From Bradysia coprophila (Eukaryota; Arthropoda; Insecta; Diptera; Sciaridae), in assembly GCF_014529535.1 (NCBI RefSeq), contig NW_023503375.1:3531620-3595619 (forward strand): a DNA stretch of 64,000 nucleotides. Direction: 5' to 3'. The notes under the pieces are model-generated. The model saw nothing but the letters and a program-made list of their open reading frames with translations. It ran no database searches and was not told where the DNA came from. The position numbers and the translations under genes are program-made. Below are positions 40,016 to 51,160 of this stretch, piece by piece. Numbering within the stretch: the first letter of the stretch is position 1; the number at the start of each line of letters is the position of its first letter.

Positions 40016-41209
40016 GAACAAATATCTGAAGTCTAACTTTAGGCGCAGAATATAATCAACACCAGACGAGAAAATCCTAAAAGCTTTGCTAACCTATAGG
40101 CATGGTTCGGAATAACCACCTCCCCACTCGCCCGAGTTGTGTTTCATTCATGGCTAAATATCCCTCATTGGAGGCTTACATCCAGCAGTGGATAATAAAG
40201 GCAACAAATATAACCAAAGATTCACCATGATCAACGTGATTCACCAAAGGTTAGTCAGAGTGATTACCCCCTCGTTTGAGACCAAAATTACGACGCTCAA
40301 TAATAGTGCCGTCGATATAAACGAAAAAAGATTTCATAAATTTGTGATGTCTTCTTTTGTCGTTTCACGGCTAATCGCTTAATTTGGTCGCATTGGGTGA
40401 TCCTATCAACCTCAAGCTCAAGAACATTTTTTCACTTTTATATTTTTTCAATTTTTCATTCCTTCATTCTCTTTCATTCTCATTAAACTGAATGCAAAAC
40501 TAACGTGTGATTAACAATTTCTGAACGGTTAAGATGATCCTTTAGTTCAGCAATTCACATCAGGCTGATTTTGTTATCTTCAATTTGTATTTTATTCAAT
40601 GAATCGAAGATAACTTGCAATATCGCAAGAAAGGAGAAATGGTCTTAGGGCACTTACCAATGCAACAGTTTCTATACAATGTATATAAGTACATTCACGA
40701 ACACCACCAAAAAATTCGAATTGAGATGAAGTGGCGCATTAAATCAAAATGACAATTGTTCATCTACTCTACATTAAGTCATGTAAGCTAATTATAGAGA
40801 ATGAAAGTAGCCAGCATCGCTGCTTTCTCTGTTCTCTGTATATTAGACTGTAGTTGACTTTTGTGAATGAAATTTTAAAAGTAAAATCGCCCGGTTATTG
40901 TTTCGGGTAATTGTCTTACAATTCTGACTCGTTCATTGTTTACCAAATAATCTACTTTCCGAGATAAGTAATTTCTTTTTGCAATTGGTGTCGTATGTTG
41001 ACGTCACGTTAAAATATACAATCACCAACGAACCGCTACAGATAACTGTATGTAAGGTTCTGGTTCAAATCAACAATTCAAAACAACGAAACTCATCGAA
41101 CGATATACACACCGTACACAAAGCGAAAAGATAAAGGTCAGTCATCTAAACTAATTGCGAACTACAACGGAAATACCACTTAAGTGCACTTTGAATAGTT
41201 GCGTGTTGT

Positions 41210-41217
41210 GTATATAA
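41210..41217 (+). promoter_or_regulatory. TATA box of the maltase gene
   Basis: TATATAAA lies about 85 bp before the start codon at 41300, a sensible distance given a short leader. A regulated digestive enzyme gene would be expected to have a TATA promoter. Confidence 0.55.
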
Positions 41218-41299
41218 ATCATATTCCTCAAAATTGATAAATCAATAAATTAAAGCTGATGAAATAAGTAGACGGTGGAACGTTTAAACGAGACTCAAC

Positions 41300-43604
41300 A
41301 TGGGACTGAAACTGTTGATCTTCATGATCGGATTTTGCTCTTATGGTATTGCCGACAACTCTAATTCGCTATTTTACTTCCCAAGTGATGGGCAGTCGGA
41401 TAGTGACTGGTGGCAAAGAGCCTCATTCTATCAAATCTACCCAAGATCATTTCAAGACAGCAACGGTGATGGAATCGGTGACTTAAATGGAATAACTCAG
41501 CGCCTGGGTTATCTCAAAGAAATCGGGATTAAAGCGACATGGTTGTCGCCCATATTCAAATCCCCGATGGCGGATTTCGGGTATGACGTCGCCGATTTTT
41601 ATTCCATCCAACCGGAATACGGAACGATGAACGATTTTGATAGATTAGTTCGTAAGGCACAAGAGATCGATTTGAAAATCATATTGGACTTCGTACCGAA
41701 TCATTCCAGCGATGAGAACGTATGGTTTCGGAATTCGGTGAATCGGGTCAAGGGATTTGAAGATTTCTACGTCTGGCATCCGGGATTCGAGGATCCAAAT
41801 AATTCGTCAGCGCGACTGCCACCGAATAACTGGATCAGTGTGTTTCAGAAAAGTGCCTGGCAATACAACGACAAAAGAGGGGAATTCTATTTGCATCAGT
41901 TTACCGTTAAGCAACCGGACTTGAAGTAAATATGAAAATTTTAGCCTTAAACAGTTCTAACGGTTCTAACCCAATGTACATCCCAAGTTATCGCAATCCT
42001 TCGGTCGTCAAAGAAATGAAGGTAAAGTAACACCCATCAGTAAACGCTTTAGGGAAATGTTTCACATCAGAAACTTCTTTCAGAATGTCCTTCGATTCTG
42101 GTTGGATCGTGGCGTATCGGGTTTCCGAATTGATGCCGTGCCTCACATATTTGAAATTGATAAAGACGCAAACGGAAACTATCCAGATGAACCTCTCAGT
42201 GGCAACACAGACGACCCGAATGATTGGAACTATTTGAACCACATTTATACCAAAGACATGCCAGAAACCATCGACATGATTTATCAATGGCGCGAAGTAC
42301 TCGACAATCACAAAAAGAAGCATGGTGGGGAGTCCAGGTAACGTACACACATTTCCAATGGTTCAGGAAGAAGTTGTGAACAATATTCCGTTTCAGAGTC
42401 ATGCTGACCGAATCGTACTCACCCATCGATATCGTTATGAAGTATTACGGTGATGGCAAACGAGAAGGATCTCACATTCCGTTCAATTTCCTCCTGATCG
42501 AACAACTCAACAAAGACTCCAATGCCAACGATTACAAATCAACCATCGATTATTGGATGAAGAACATGCCACCAAACAGAACACCAAATTGGGTGGTAAA
42601 GCACACGCACATCCAGGATGTTGTCATTGAACGCATTTTAAAGTCACATAAAATTTAGATAGGAAACCATGACCAGAATCGGGTAGCTAGTAGATTTGGA
42701 ACCGACAGGATCGACATGATCAACATGATTCTATTGACACTACCCGGAGTGAGCATAACGTACAACGGCGAAGAGCTTGGAATGGTTGACGTATGGATTT
42801 CATGGTAACGTATTCACTAAATAGCCACTCTTGACTCCCACGATAAATCTAAATTCTTTGTCCCGCAGGAATGACACGGTTGACCCAGCTGCCTGCAATA
42901 CCAATCCATCTGTATACGAGAAATTCTCCAGAGATCCGTAATATGAGTTCGAGACTGTTAAGGCAAATTTCATCACTCACGCTCAAATTTCAGTGAACGC
43001 ACACCGTTCCAATGGGACACCACCGCCAATGCCGGATTTTCAACAAATTCAAAGACATGGCTACCAGTCGCGACGAACTACAAAGATGTTAACGTGGAGG
43101 TGGAAATGACAAAGCCGAAGAGTCATCTGAATGTCTACATGACGTTGATGCGTGCCAGATCAACTCGAACCATGAAGTACGGCAAGATGCTGACCGAAGT
43201 TTTTAACGGGAACGTTTTGGTTATTTTGAGGTTGGTATGAAACGGAAGGGAATGTTTGAAGATAATTGACTGACGATCCCGTTCCAACCCAGGCAATTGA
43301 GCGGTGACGATAGCTACATCACAGTGGCTAATATTGGCGACACAACAGAGACAATAGATCTGAGTAATACAAGCAAATTACCGGATTCCTTGCAATACTA
43401 CAGCGTGAGTGTTTCGTCAGATCATCATCCTGGGTAAATTACTGGTCCGATCATTCGAATTTCAACAAAAAATAATTTCACAAATTACGTTACAGGGAGA
43501 CGGTTAGCAGTCGAAATATTGTCCTAAAGCCGAAGGAATCTTTCGTACTGAAAACCAACGTTGAATCGCACGGTTACGAATACTTTAAATATGTCGTGGA
43601 TTAG
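41300..43604 (+). CDS. Alpha-glucosidase / maltase (glycoside hydrolase family 13)
   Basis: Nine exons: 41300-41925, 41988-42021, 42084-42337, 42397-42595, 42659-42804, 42869-42937, 42994-43230, 43293-43433, 43496-43604. All phases close, giving 604 residues, normal for insect maltases. It hydrolyses terminal alpha-1,4-linked glucose from maltose and sucrose-type sugars. A hydrophobic signal peptide ([18 protein letters not shown]) sends it to the secretory pathway, probably the gut lumen or membrane. GH13 blocks in order are [33 protein letters not shown] (nucleophile D237), VMLTESY (acid/base E310), VIGNHDQNR (D376) and ERTPFQWD. Introns are 50-65 bp; the 63-bp one at 42596-42658 contains in-frame stops, so it must be removed. 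The gene is convergent with the signal peptidase subunit gene 260 bp downstream. Confidence 0.96.
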
Positions 43605-43865
43605 GAGTGAATCTTAGTGAATTTTAGCAGTGACATGACCCATTAAATCGGCTTAGTAATATTTATCACTTGGCCTTTTGCTTCGTATGCACCACGCACG
43701 GCCGATGATTTTTTTTTTCGCGTTGCAAAACGAAATTAACTCCAAAAATCCGTCCAATTGGAACAATCAAAATGAATTTTTTTAATTGGAATAAGTACGA
43801 ACGTACAGAACACTCAAGCAATTGCATATAGATCCCAGTCCGGTGAGCTTACATTCAACACAATT

Positions 43866-44757
43866 CTATTTATCCTTTTTGCCGGCATTCAATGAATTGT
43901 ACAGCCGACCGACCTCGTTCGCAATCAAATTCTCCAACACCACCCCATTGTTGTCGATGTAACTCGCACACGATTTGGTTATTGAAGCAGCCCGAATTCC
44001 CTTGTTATCTTTGAGTGTCAGTATGAGCGTGTATTGGTCGTCATACCTTTTTGTGGAATGGAAATCGGAATAAGTTTTTGGCGCTGCTGGTTGTTTGGAC
44101 AAATGAGAAAATCTTACTTTTTCATCTCGGAACTGGCCTGCCACGTCTTCGTCACCGAACCGTCTTTTTGGTATGCCACAGCGAAGATTCCCTTCTCTTT
44201 GAACGTTGTGTACAATGTGAGTATTCCCATCAGTACGAAATATGAACCAACGCAGGCGATTAGAACAGTTCTGCAATCAAGCGAATTGAGCATAATGGTC
44301 GAATATGGATAACATTGTCAATGAGTGGTATACCTAGATTCAGGGAACGGATGCAAGTGATCCCAGGCTAAGGCCACCAATGCAATTCCAACAGCTAAGC
44401 CGCATATAACTAAACGACCGTCGACCAATGCAAAGCTTTCGGCACAATTCGGTCGATCGAGTAGAGCACTTTTTACGGCATCATCAATAGCATGCTTGAC
44501 CGCCGACCCATCCCATTTATTTATCTTCACTTCCTGCGAAAGTTAATCGAAAGAAAATTTGAATTAAAAATGATTCTGGAAATGCATTCAGATTTTTTTG
44601 CATGACGTGTCCATTGTGTATGGATGTGTTCAAAGTTGGGTTAACAAACAATGCAGCGTTAAGTATAGTACGCTGAATTTATGGCATTTATCGTATTCAG
44701 TTCACTCACTTCTGTTTCTTTTGAATTTTTGTCATCTTTTTTGGATTTTGAAGACAT
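43866..44757 (-). CDS. SPCS2: Signal peptidase complex subunit 2 (25-kDa subunit)
   Basis: Four exons on the minus strand (44757-44710, 44533-44334, 44270-44118, 44046-43866) join to 193 residues, the usual size. It is a non-catalytic subunit of the ER signal peptidase, which links the complex to the translocon. The basic N-terminus ([11 protein letters not shown]) is followed by [19 protein letters not shown], two membrane segments (about residues 57-73 and 84-103, forming the family's hairpin), then [18 protein letters not shown] and [14 protein letters not shown] near the C-terminus. The upstream in-frame ATG at 44850 was rejected because the conserved start fits MSSK. Confidence 0.95.
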
Positions 44758-45163
44758 AATTAGTTTAATCGGAAAAACGATTTGTGTACACACGGCAAAG
44801 CTAACTCTCGCAAACGCTATCGTTGAGCGAATAATATTTTTGACAGTCAAATGTCACATTCTATTTTGAAAGGTTTCATCTGATCTGCATGCGGCCAGAA
44901 TACTTTCAAAATTTGGGCGGCAGATTTTATCGATACGACGCAACGCACTGCAAACGAAGTAGCAGAGCAGAATTTAAATAAGCTCGACGAATTAGTGAGA
45001 TTTTCTCATATAAAGTAAGTTTTTAATGTTGGTATGACGCCACTGCGTTTCCCAAAATAAGGGACCAAATGATCGTTGAAAAATATGTTCTGGTGCTTTG
45101 TTTGCGTTGCCTTCTTGGCTTTTCGTCAAATATTTCCAGTTCGGCTTTTCATGTGAATTTTTG

Positions 45164-45637
45164 CAAGGTTCTAAAAGAACAGGTTAAGACAACTCTGAGT
45201 TGATCATGAAGGCGGTGACACACAAATTGCGTCAGCGGTTACAAAGTTTACAAGAAAAAAGCAACTAAAAAAAACCAAAATTCCGAATTTTCCTAAAAAA
45301 ACATTTTCTTCGTGTTGATTTCACACACAGTCTGAGTGCGTTTATTAATTTAGGTGTCACCTGACTTCGTAGCTGTCTTCAAGGCTGTATACTTTGGGGA
45401 GGTCACGCAGACCGCCATTTTATTAGATACGCGGGAACACACCACTTCTGATGACTTTACATATACAAAAAATTCACCACATCATTAAGACGACGAGAAT
45501 CATCAGGGTAGGTGAATTTTTGTTTGAAAATGGCCATTTTATCATCAACTGTGGTGTGTAACCCGCGTATCTGTATCTGCGTGACCTCCCCGAAGTATAC
45601 AGCCTTGGCTGTCTTAACCTGTTCTTTGAGAACCTTG
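45164..45637. mobile_element. AACAGGTTAAGACA-family foldback, copy 2, interrupted by a hAT MITE
   Basis: The outer left end is CAAGGTTCTAAAAGAACAGG and the outer right end is CCTGTTCTTTGAGAACCTTG, with GAAGGCGGTGACACACAA inside. The right arm is split by the element at 45380-45607, which duplicated GCTGTCTT on insertion. Removing that element and one duplicate restores a continuous right arm like those of the other family copies. Confidence 0.82.
45380..45607. mobile_element. hAT-type MITE (CAAGGCTG family), copy 2, nested, with 8-bp target duplication
   Basis: The ends CAAGGCTGTATACTTTGGGG and CCCCGAAGTATACAGCCTTG are near-perfect inverted repeats over about 31 bp. An exact GCTGTCTT duplication flanks it (45372-45379, 45608-45615). 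It is 228 bp long. The interior differs from copy 1, and only the arms are conserved. Confidence 0.92.
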
Positions 45638-45749
45638 TACGAATATGTAAACATCTTGTATGGACAGCACAATCATAGCCATCTATACATCCATGTCTAT
45701 GAGTAGAGTACAATTGAAGAGGCATCGATCCCAATTAAAGTAAAAACCA

Positions 45750-45945
45750 GGTATGGTCTGTTCATACAAACCGGAGGACATGGCGATTTCATATAAACAA
45801 ACTCACCTCTCATGAGAGGTGAGTTTCTTTATATGAAATCGCTATGTCCTTCGCTCCATACAAAGTTTGACATTCGACCATACCTTGTGTTGAAGTTCAT
45901 TGATGTCCTCCGCTACATACAAAGTTTGACATTTGACCATACATT
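45750..45945. mobile_element. GGTATGGTC palindromic element, copy 2, with a repeated right arm
   Basis: The centre AAACTCACCTCTCATGAGAG...GTGAGTTT is a perfect palindrome. The arms extend through TATATGAAATCGC to GGTATGGTC / GACCATACC at the ends. Just after the right end, a second right-arm copy (GTCCTCCGCTACATACAAAG...GACCATAC, to about 45945) follows as a tandem duplicate. Confidence 0.7.
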
Positions 45946-46179
45946 GTGTTGACGTTCATTGATCGATGCTTTACTGAAAAGCATACATTTAGGCGTTTTT
46001 CAATTACTGGATCTTAGTTTACTTTTAATGATATTTTTCCAGCAGAATCCTTTATTAAAAATATAGAACCACGAACGTAACCACAAATGTGTTAGCTTTC
46101 AACAGAAAATAGATTTGGTTGCAGCAGTTTGACAAGCCTTGAGAAAACAGAACAATTTATGAAAATTTTGATAAGAGTG

Positions 46180-46420
46180 ATGAACCTTTTGAAAATTTGT
46201 AGCCTATATTTCAGAGGAAAAATATTCGGTTTTTGATGATTTCTCCTGTGCAGATTGTGTAAATTTATGTAATGTCTGCACAGGTTTCTCCAAGTGAGTA
46301 AAGTTATAACTCACAAACCAATTTTTACTTTTTCAAAAAAAGATTTTGGTTCAGAGAAATAATCAAAACAACGAAAAAAAATTCGCCCAAATGTAGGCTA
46401 CAAATTTGCAAAGGGTCCAT
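46180..46420. mobile_element. Foldback repeat with TTTGTAGCCTA arms, copy 2
   Basis: The left arm AAATTTGTAGCCTATATTTC and TTTTTGATGATTTCTCCTG have inverted partners GTAGGCTACAAATTTGCAAA and AGAGAAATAATCAAAAC. The middle holds the same ACAGATTGTGTAAATTTATG segment as at 15411-15770. Confidence 0.65.
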
Positions 46421-47019
46421 TGGTCTTAAACTGCTGACTTTTCACGGAGCTGGTCAAACAACTAAAACCAAAATTAATTTTTATTTAATATTCGTGGTCG
46501 TTATTGCACAAATTCAGCCTACAATTTGAGCTAAGCATCGATGCCTTTCAAACGCACGGAAGGTAATTTGGAAGTATTTTGCTCTTCACTTCGGACTTGT
46601 TTTTTCATAAGACCGAAGGTACAATACCAGCAATGAGAATAGATTCACGGGTGTTTGGTGCTTGCAAAATAAGTGGAAGGCTCGTTCGCTTTACATAGAT
46701 GTGGGTAATAGATCGAATTTAGTATGCTTCGTGGTCAACCGCTGTGACGGAGAGATTTATGGATTAACTCACTATATACCTTCTTCTCCTACACTGCGCT
46801 TTGTAAAAAAAACAACTAAATTTTGCATTTTAGTGTCAATAAGAAATCCCTTGATCTTCCATCCCATACACATTTTGCTGAACTAAAGCGACGAGTAAAA
46901 GACGTTAACAAAATTGCACGGACACATATCCCATTAAAAACATTTTATTATATTAATAACAATTCAATCCTAATTTTCATATACTTCACCTTCATTTCTC
47001 GTTATTCTCGATATGGCAT

Positions 47020-48649
47020 CACGGTGAGCTTGAAAATGCCCATACCTGATATGTCGTGCACATAACATTTTTAGCCCCGTACGAAGTACTGGGGGCTTAT
47101 AAGATTAATATGCCGTTTGTAACACGTCGAATTGGAAGCAGACAGTAAGGGCAAAGCATTTGGTTATGTTCATAGATGACGAATCCGCAATAAAAAAAAT
47201 GTCCGCCCGTCCGTCCGTCCGTCCGTCCGTGACCCCTCTAGCTAGAGTAAATCACAACCTTTTTTCAAAATTCTTTTTTTCCCCGATTGGTATCGACAAA
47301 AGTAAGGTCAAGTTCGAAAATGGGCATGGTAGGGTCGGCCCCTCCAGAGCTAGGGCCCTATAGGTGTTTTTCAGTCTTTCGACGATATCTACCGAAATAC
47401 GCACGCAATAGCTGCTTGTGATATATCAAATGAAAGGTATTGACGAGTAGAACAAAGTTGCTGAACATTGTTTTTGGGTAAGATGTAACGTGGGCTTGTT
47501 GGGAGGGCTCAAAGGTCGTTACTCGGCCCTAAGTGTTTTTTGCACATAAATCGAGTAAATCTCATCCGATTTTGCTAGATTTAGTTTTTTATGGAAGGTA
47601 ATTGAATACCGAAAAGAACGTGGCGAAAAAAGTTTCAAATTTGGGCCCTTGGACTAAGGCCGCTACTCGGCCCTAAGTGTTTTTTGCACATAAATCGAGT
47701 AAATCTCATCCGATTTTGCTAGTTTTAGTTTTTTATGGAAGGTAATTGAATACCGAAAAGAACGTGACGAAAAATTTTTTAAATTAGGGCCCTTGGACTA
47801 AGGCCGCTACTCGGCCCTAAGTGTTTTTTGCACATAAATCGAGTAAATCTCATCCGATTTTGCTAGTTTTTGTTTCATTTGAGAGATAATTGAATGCCGA
47901 ATAGAATGATGGCAAAAAAAAGTTTCAAATTTGGGCCCTTGCACTAAGGCCGCTACTCGGCCCTAAGTGCTTTTTGCACATAAATCGAGTAAATCTCAAC
48001 CGATTTTGCTAGTTTCTTTTGAGAGGTAATTGAATACCCAATGGAAAGTTGGCAAAAAATTTTGGGTTTCTAAAATAATGTCGTAAATTGTTGGTTTTAA
48101 GAGGTACTTCGTACGGGCTTTCGTAATTGCGCTATGCGCAATTTTAAAAATGAACACTTTCAGTAAATTTGACAATTCCCAACTTGACTTGCATTTTGGT
48201 AACAGACGCATTAGAGGGTTGTAGACGTATTAGGGTTCCGGGCTTATTAGGGCTACGGACGTATTATGGTTGCGGACGAAATAGGATTACGGGTTGTACG
48301 GGGCTAAGTCGCAGCAAACGCTCCGACTGTTCTGATGCCTTGTTTTTATTGATATTAGTAGAGGGCAGCGCCGTGATTAAGAACCAAATATCGAGTGTAC
48401 GGCAAAACTTTAAGGTAGACAAATTTTTCTTGGTCTGGGACCTAGGTAAATTTTTTTTTCTCTAAATTTGTATTGCTGAGTTACCCTAGAGTCTCACCTT
48501 TCCAATGATACCGAGCATGCTGTGTTTCAACATGGACAAGCAACTCTCTTACGGACTTAAGGGCTAGCTCAAGCCCTCTACTAATTAAAAAATTAAAAAA
48601 AATTCATGTGCACGACATATCAGGTATAGACATTTCCAAGCTCACCGTG
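47020..48649. mobile_element. 1.6-kb nested inverted-repeat element next to the PEBP gene
   Basis: The outer ends are 47020-47063 (CACGGTGAGCTTGAAAATGC...GATATGTCGTGCAC) and its reverse complement at 48607-48649. A second inverted pair lies inside at 47073 (AGCCCCGTACGAAGTAC) and 48103-48120 (GTACTTCGTACGGGCT). The interior holds a CCGT microsatellite (47206-47230), four 145-bp tandem units (47521-48100) and a short 17-18-bp degenerate tandem array (48207-48293). No transposase frame is visible, so it is non-autonomous or composite. Confidence 0.75.
47521..48100 (+). repeat. Four tandem units of about 145 bp
   Basis: Units start at ACTCGGCCCTAAGTGTTTTT at 47521, 47666, 47809 and 47955 (spacings 145, 143, 146). 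Each contains TTTTTTGCACATAAATCGAG, TAAATCTCATCCGATTTTGC and AAGGTAATTGAATACCGA. The last unit is the most diverged. Confidence 0.85.
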
Positions 48650-48782
48650 GTATAATGTATCTCGTTTGAGACATGAAATGCTTTCATCAATCCGATTAAA
48701 ACGAAACACATACGTAGACAGTCAGAATACGGTCATTGTCGACGACGATCTTCAGTACTTTATGCGACATCAACCAGTGAAG

Positions 48783-49514
48783 ATGTTTCGTGCTATCGTT
48801 TTTATTTCGTTTTTTATTTGTTCGGCATATAGTGCCACAACGGACATAAAACCGTCGCCGATTAATCCATTAGTAACGGACATAAAACAACCGCCGGTTC
48901 CATCAGTTAAAGCCACAGTGACCAATACACTATGGACGGATATTGGTTTGAAGGAGCCATCGGCACTGATCAAGGTCGAATACAAAAATAACGGCAAAGT
49001 GACGGCTGTGACGCCCGGTGCTATTGTGGAAAAGATAATAGCTGGACCGGCTCCGAAGCTAGTTTGGCAATTGGAAAAGAATGCTAAGTACACAGTGGCT
49101 ATGATCGATCCAGATGCACCTTCTCGCAAAGAGCCCACTAGAAGATCTGTAAGTTTGACGACATCACCATGCAGAAGTGATGAGCAACGATCGACTCAAT
49201 GACTTCTTTTTATTTATTTTATAAAGTGGCTCCATTGGTTGGCGGTGAACCTCGATAAAAATACCATTCCACACGACAACACTCTCGCCCATTATAAAGG
49301 ACCAACGCCACCGAAGGGAAGCGGTCATCACCGTTACATTTTCTTGGTGTTCAAACAAACAAAGGATTTTGATAGCAAGGTTCAAAATGAGATTCGTAAC
49401 AAATACAAGGACAACGCAGGCGCTCGTGGTGGATTTAATGTGAAAGAGTTTGCCCAACAACATGGTTTAGGTGACGCCGTTGCGTTCAATTACTTTGAAA
49501 CAGAAACAAAATGA
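48783..49514 (+). CDS. Secreted phosphatidylethanolamine-binding protein (PEBP) family member
   Basis: Two exons, 48783-49148 and 49227-49514, join in phase 0 to 217 residues. The N-terminus MFRAIVFISFFICSAYSA is a clear signal peptide, followed by a Pro-rich linker with a repeated TDIK(P/Q)(S/P)P(I/V)(N/P) motif. The PEBP fold signature is DPDAPSR at about residue 109 and GSGHHRYIFLVFKQ in exon 2; both form the conserved anion-binding pocket. WLHWLAVN...KGPTPPKG is typical of insect members. Family members bind phospholipid or anionic ligands; secreted insect ones have been linked to immunity or odorant carriage, but the role here is unknown. The frame is open upstream to 48666, and I chose the ATG at 48783 because it gives the signal peptide. 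AATAAA lies near 49560. Confidence 0.93.
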
Positions 49515-50253
49515 AAAACAAAAGTGTTAATGAGCAAACAAACTTTTAAAATTGAGTAATAATAAATATTGATTTTGCGAAAACAAATCCATTTCAACTC
49601 GCTGTTTGACGATGATACATCAACAACACATGAAAACGAACAAGCAAATGTTTGAATTCAATAAACTGGTTCTTCTCATTAATGATGCGCTTACGAAACA
49701 AGAGAAAACAGTATTCACAAAAGTATTACCTAAACGCAAAAGACAATCGTCAGAAAAGCGAGTGAATAAAATCGTGTACCTATAGGAAGTTTTTTACTTT
49801 TCGTTATGAGTCTGTTTTAACAATCGCACCAAAAAAAGTTCGTTTTACTCTGGAGATTCTTTGGATCATTAGGTAAAGTAATTGAGATGAGTTCATTTCG
49901 TTCTTTCCACTCCACTCTCGATATAATTATCGAAAGTAATACATGAACAACTAGCGAATCCCGTTCGCATTATGGCTAATCAATATCAGCGGCCGTACTA
50001 AACACACATTGTTAGCAAACGCCTAAAATACTGTTCCTTCTATTCATTTTATTCCATACTTCAGAGTTTGTTTTTGGGAAAGTTAATTTTGAATATTCAA
50101 AAAAAAACTAATGAAAAGCTTCGCCTGATTCCTAAAATTTTTCAGAAAATTCGTAGAAAAAACAATGCCATACCCCCAACGAATGCTTTATTATACAACA
50201 ATTTTCCAATTATATTGTAAATACATACCTCAGATCAAATACATACTTCAGAT

Positions 50254-50670
50254 CCCAACAAAAATCTCTTCGAGAAAAGTGTGACGCAATCTTTGAAGTA
50301 CAATTTCTAAAATGAATGATATCGTTAGAGTTGACACTTTCATCTTCGTTACGCAAAAATTAAATTTTACACCCAATTTTACCAAAAAAATCTGCGTCGC
50401 ATGTGGCAGATAAATTTTCTTGCTGAACATCTGCCACTTTGAGACGCAGATTTTTTTGGGTAAAATTTTGGTTGTTTCCAGTCAAATTTTTTTTTGGTAA
50501 AAATTATTTGGCAGATGATGAGAAAAACCCGCTTGTTTGAACTAAAATTGGATGTAAAATTTAATTTTTGCGTAACGAAGATGAAAGCATCAACTCTAAC
50601 GATATCATTCATTTTAGAAATTGCACTTCAAAGACTGCGACACACTTTTCTCGAAGAGATTTTTGTTGGG
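50254..50670. mobile_element. Large foldback element with about 130-bp arms and a second hairpin inside
   Basis: The left arm (CCCAACAAAAATCTCTTCGA...ATTAAATTTTACACCCAATTT, 50254-50386) is almost the exact reverse complement of 50540-50670. The spacer has its own palindrome: AAAAAAATCTGCGTC and GTGGCAGAT answered by ATCTGCCAC and GACGCAGATTTTTTT (50384-50455). A transcript would fold into a long double-stranded hairpin. Confidence 0.88.
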
Positions 50671-50731
50671 ATATCAGTCGTTTTAGAAGTGTAGTCAACA
50701 CTGCTTTTTATAACAGTTTATAACAGAAATT

Positions 50732-50886
50732 CGAAAATTTGACGAAATTGGAAAATTTGACGAAAATCAAAAATTTGACGAAAATCGAAAATTTGACAAA
50801 ATTCGAAAATTTTACGAAAATCGAAAATTTGACGAAATTCGAAAATTTAACGAAAATTGGACGAAATTCGAAAATTTGACGAAGAA
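50732..50886 (+). repeat. Tandem GAAAATTTGACGAAAATC array
   Basis: About nine units of 17-18 bp, variants of CGAAAATTTGACGAAAAT. The minus-strand frame through it codes only a monotonous FVKFSNFVKFSIF peptide and is not a gene. Confidence 0.85.
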
Positions 50887-51160
50887 AGTAATTCTCTATA
50901 TGCCACCATTCAAGAAATATCTCCAAAACCCCAATTGACCCACCCATTTCCAACTTTCGACATTTTTCACATATGCCCTCTGTTCTACTCGTAAAACTCT
51001 GAGACTTTGCCGAAGAAAGTAACTCTCTATCTGCCACCATTCACAAAATAACTCTAAAACCCTAATTGAACCACCCATTTCCAACTTTCGACCGTTTTCA
51101 CATATGCCCCTCTGTTCTACTAGTAAAATTCTGAGACTTTGCCGAAGAAAGTAACTCTCT
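50881..51160 (+). repeat. 131-bp tandem duplication, a little over two units
   Basis: GAAGAAAGTAA(C/T)TCTCTAT starts at 50881, 51012 and 51144. Each full unit contains CACCCATTTCCAACTTTCGA and TGTTCTACT(C/A)GTAAAA. Confidence 0.8.

Larger units (their letters stand above)
38807..41299. other. Interval between the mTERF-family gene and the maltase
   Basis: This divergent promoter region has no coding exon that I can see. It holds half of the TTTGTAGCCTA repeat (about 39262-39345), a tRNA-like SINE (39817-40015) and the maltase TATA box near 41210. Confidence 0.5.
44758..48782. other. Repeat-rich interval between SPCS2 and the PEBP gene
   Basis: There is no coding exon. In order it holds an AACAGGTTA foldback with a nested hAT MITE (45164-45637), a GGTATGGTC palindrome (45750-45885), the TTTGTAGCCTA foldback (46180-46420) and the nested inverted-repeat block (47020-48649). 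The block ends 133 bp before the PEBP start codon. Confidence 0.6.

Noticed and set aside
50708-51040. 110-codon minus-strand frame rich in FVKFSNFVKF
   Set aside because: It is the translation of an 18-bp tandem repeat, not a protein gene.
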